From Oscillibacter sp. (GTDB lineage: Bacteria; Bacillota; Clostridia; Oscillospirales; Oscillospiraceae): DNA of 21,830 nt. A program made the position numbers and the translations under genes. The notes under the pieces are model-generated. The model was not told where the DNA came from. It did no database searches and saw nothing but the letters and a program-made list of their open reading frames with translations. The stretch covers positions 1 to 21,830 of the forward strand of contig DPGF01000111.1 of NCBI GenBank assembly GCA_003522105.1, in the 5' to 3' direction. Shown here in pieces: positions 21,317-21,830 of this stretch (positions are counted from its first letter, which is position 1; every line of letters begins with the position of its first letter).

Positions 21317-21529
21317 ATGATGCCGCTTACACTGGCGAATGCCGGAGAAGAAAATACCATCCTCAAAGTCGGCGGGAGCGCTGAAGTCAAAAAGCATCTC
21401 GAAGATCTCGGCTTTGTGGCCGGGGGCACGGTGAGCATCGTGTCGTCGCTCGGCGGGAACGTGATCGTCAAGGTCAAGGAAGCCCGTGTTGCCATTAGTG
21501 AAGAAATGGCAAGAAAAATCATGGTTTGA
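21317..21529 (+). CDS. feoA: FeoA-domain protein (first copy)
   Basis: This 70-residue SH3-like protein belongs to ferrous iron uptake. Sequence signs are MPLTLANAGEENTILKVGG at the start, LEDLGFVAGGTVSIVSSLGG in the middle and VKVKEARVAISEEMARKIMV at the end, where FeoA proteins have the conserved glycine pattern and a final helix. AGGAGGGAT precedes the ATG (a second ATG follows at 21320). FeoA is cytosolic and acts with the FeoB permease. It is first in the operon behind the predicted iron-regulated promoter, 29 bases before a second feoA. Confidence 0.9.
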   Translation: MMPLTLANAGEENTILKVGGSAEVKKHLEDLGFVAGGTVSIVSSLGGNVIVKVKEARVAISEEMARKIMV

Positions 21530-21558
21530 GCAATTTTTCAAATAAAAGGAGAGAGATT

Positions 21559-21780
21559 ATGAAAACACTGCGTGAAGTCAAGATTGGCGAGACCGTCAAA
21601 GTCGTCAAGCTCCATGGCGAGGGCCCCGTCAAGCGCCGTATCATGGATATGGGCATCACCAAGGGCACTGAGGTGTTCGTGCGCAAGGTCGCGCCCCTGG
21701 GTGACCCGATGGAGGTCACCGTGCGCGGCTACGAGCTGTCGCTGCGTAAGGCGGACACCGAAATGATCGAAGTTGAATAA
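21559..21780 (+). CDS. feoA: FeoA-domain protein (second copy)
   Basis: This 73-residue protein has the same fold as its neighbour but a different sequence: TLREVKIGETVKVVKLHGEG, then RRIMDMGITKGTEVFVRKVA, PLGDPMEVTVRGYELSLRK and a terminal EMIEVE. This copy is closer to canonical FeoA, including the LGDP-GYELSLR block. AAAGGAG lies 7-8 bases before the ATG at 21559. Tandem small feoA genes before feoB are common in clostridia. Fifty bases later the window ends on another ribosome binding site, so feoB probably begins just outside. Confidence 0.93.
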   Translation: MKTLREVKIGETVKVVKLHGEGPVKRRIMDMGITKGTEVFVRKVAPLGDPMEVTVRGYELSLRKADTEMIEVE

Positions 21781-21795
21781 TTTATTTCTACATAA

Positions 21796-21811
21796 GTTAA
21801 GGAAACTTAAC
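21796..21811. promoter_or_regulatory. Palindrome between second feoA and expected feoB
   Basis: GTTAAG-GAAA-CTTAAC is a perfect 6-base inverted repeat with the same GTTAA half-site as the sites at the feo promoter. It could be a further operator or a small mRNA hairpin. AAGGAG (21815-21820) just after it would serve a start codon past base 21830. Confidence 0.5.
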
Positions 21812-21830
21812 AAGAAGGAGCAGTAAGAAA

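Overview
The window looks like chromosome from a GC-rich, Gram-positive gut-type clostridium (Oscillospiraceae/Ruminococcaceae-like). Supporting signs are strong AGGAGG-type ribosome binding sites, sigma-A-like promoters, a K+-dependent membrane pyrophosphatase, a Spo0A-type DNA-binding domain, a YvcK homologue, DUF3783 and DUF4367-type proteins, and a tandem feoA locus under a DtxR/MntR regulator. I do not assign a species. No rRNA, tRNA, CRISPR array or complete insertion sequence is visible.

Layout. (1) 1-1290: the 3' end of a large serine recombinase, probably the end gene of an integrative element, converges on a small minus-strand operon that encodes an XRE-type HTH protein and a stand-alone Spo0A C-terminal-like domain. 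(2) 1290-6750: plus-strand genes for a membrane pyrophosphatase (hppA), a YjjG-like HAD nucleotidase, an EamA transporter, and an overlapping pair made of an XRE/four-TM regulator and a short MGMT-family protein. (3) 6748-11109, minus strand: tcdA, a membrane-anchored foldase with two parvulin-like units, then the tsaE-tsaB-upp operon. TsaE and TsaB act in tRNA t6A synthesis, and TcdA makes its cyclic derivative ct6A. (4) 11278-12462: a SEDS-family (RodA/FtsW) gene divergent from tsaE. (5) 12682-15746, minus strand: a Y-family DNA polymerase with a LexA-like box over its own promoter, a zinc-ribbon protein of unknown function upstream of it, and a thioesterase-DUF3783 pair. (6) 16013-18360: yvcK overlapping dsdA by 4 bases, which is an unusual neighbourhood for yvcK. 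(7) 18416-20539, minus strand: ECF sigma factor, membrane anti-sigma-like protein and a multi-TM protein. (8) 20728-21830: a DtxR/MntR-type regulator divergent from feoA-feoA, with feoB almost certainly starting just past the right edge.

The points most worth a second look are: the orphan Spo0A-like domain paired with an HTH protein beside the recombinase; an apparent dual Na+/H+ signature in the pyrophosphatase; a mixed MntR/DtxR metal site in the feo regulator, with a set of GTTAA-type palindromes including one inside the operon; a SOS-type box at dinB; and two clusters of palindromes (9102-9294 and 12467-12602) that share ordered sequence blocks and may belong to an intergenic repeat family.

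Many CDS starts below were moved inward from the longest possible frame because a good ribosome binding site precedes an internal start. Promoters and operators are read by eye and are predictions.
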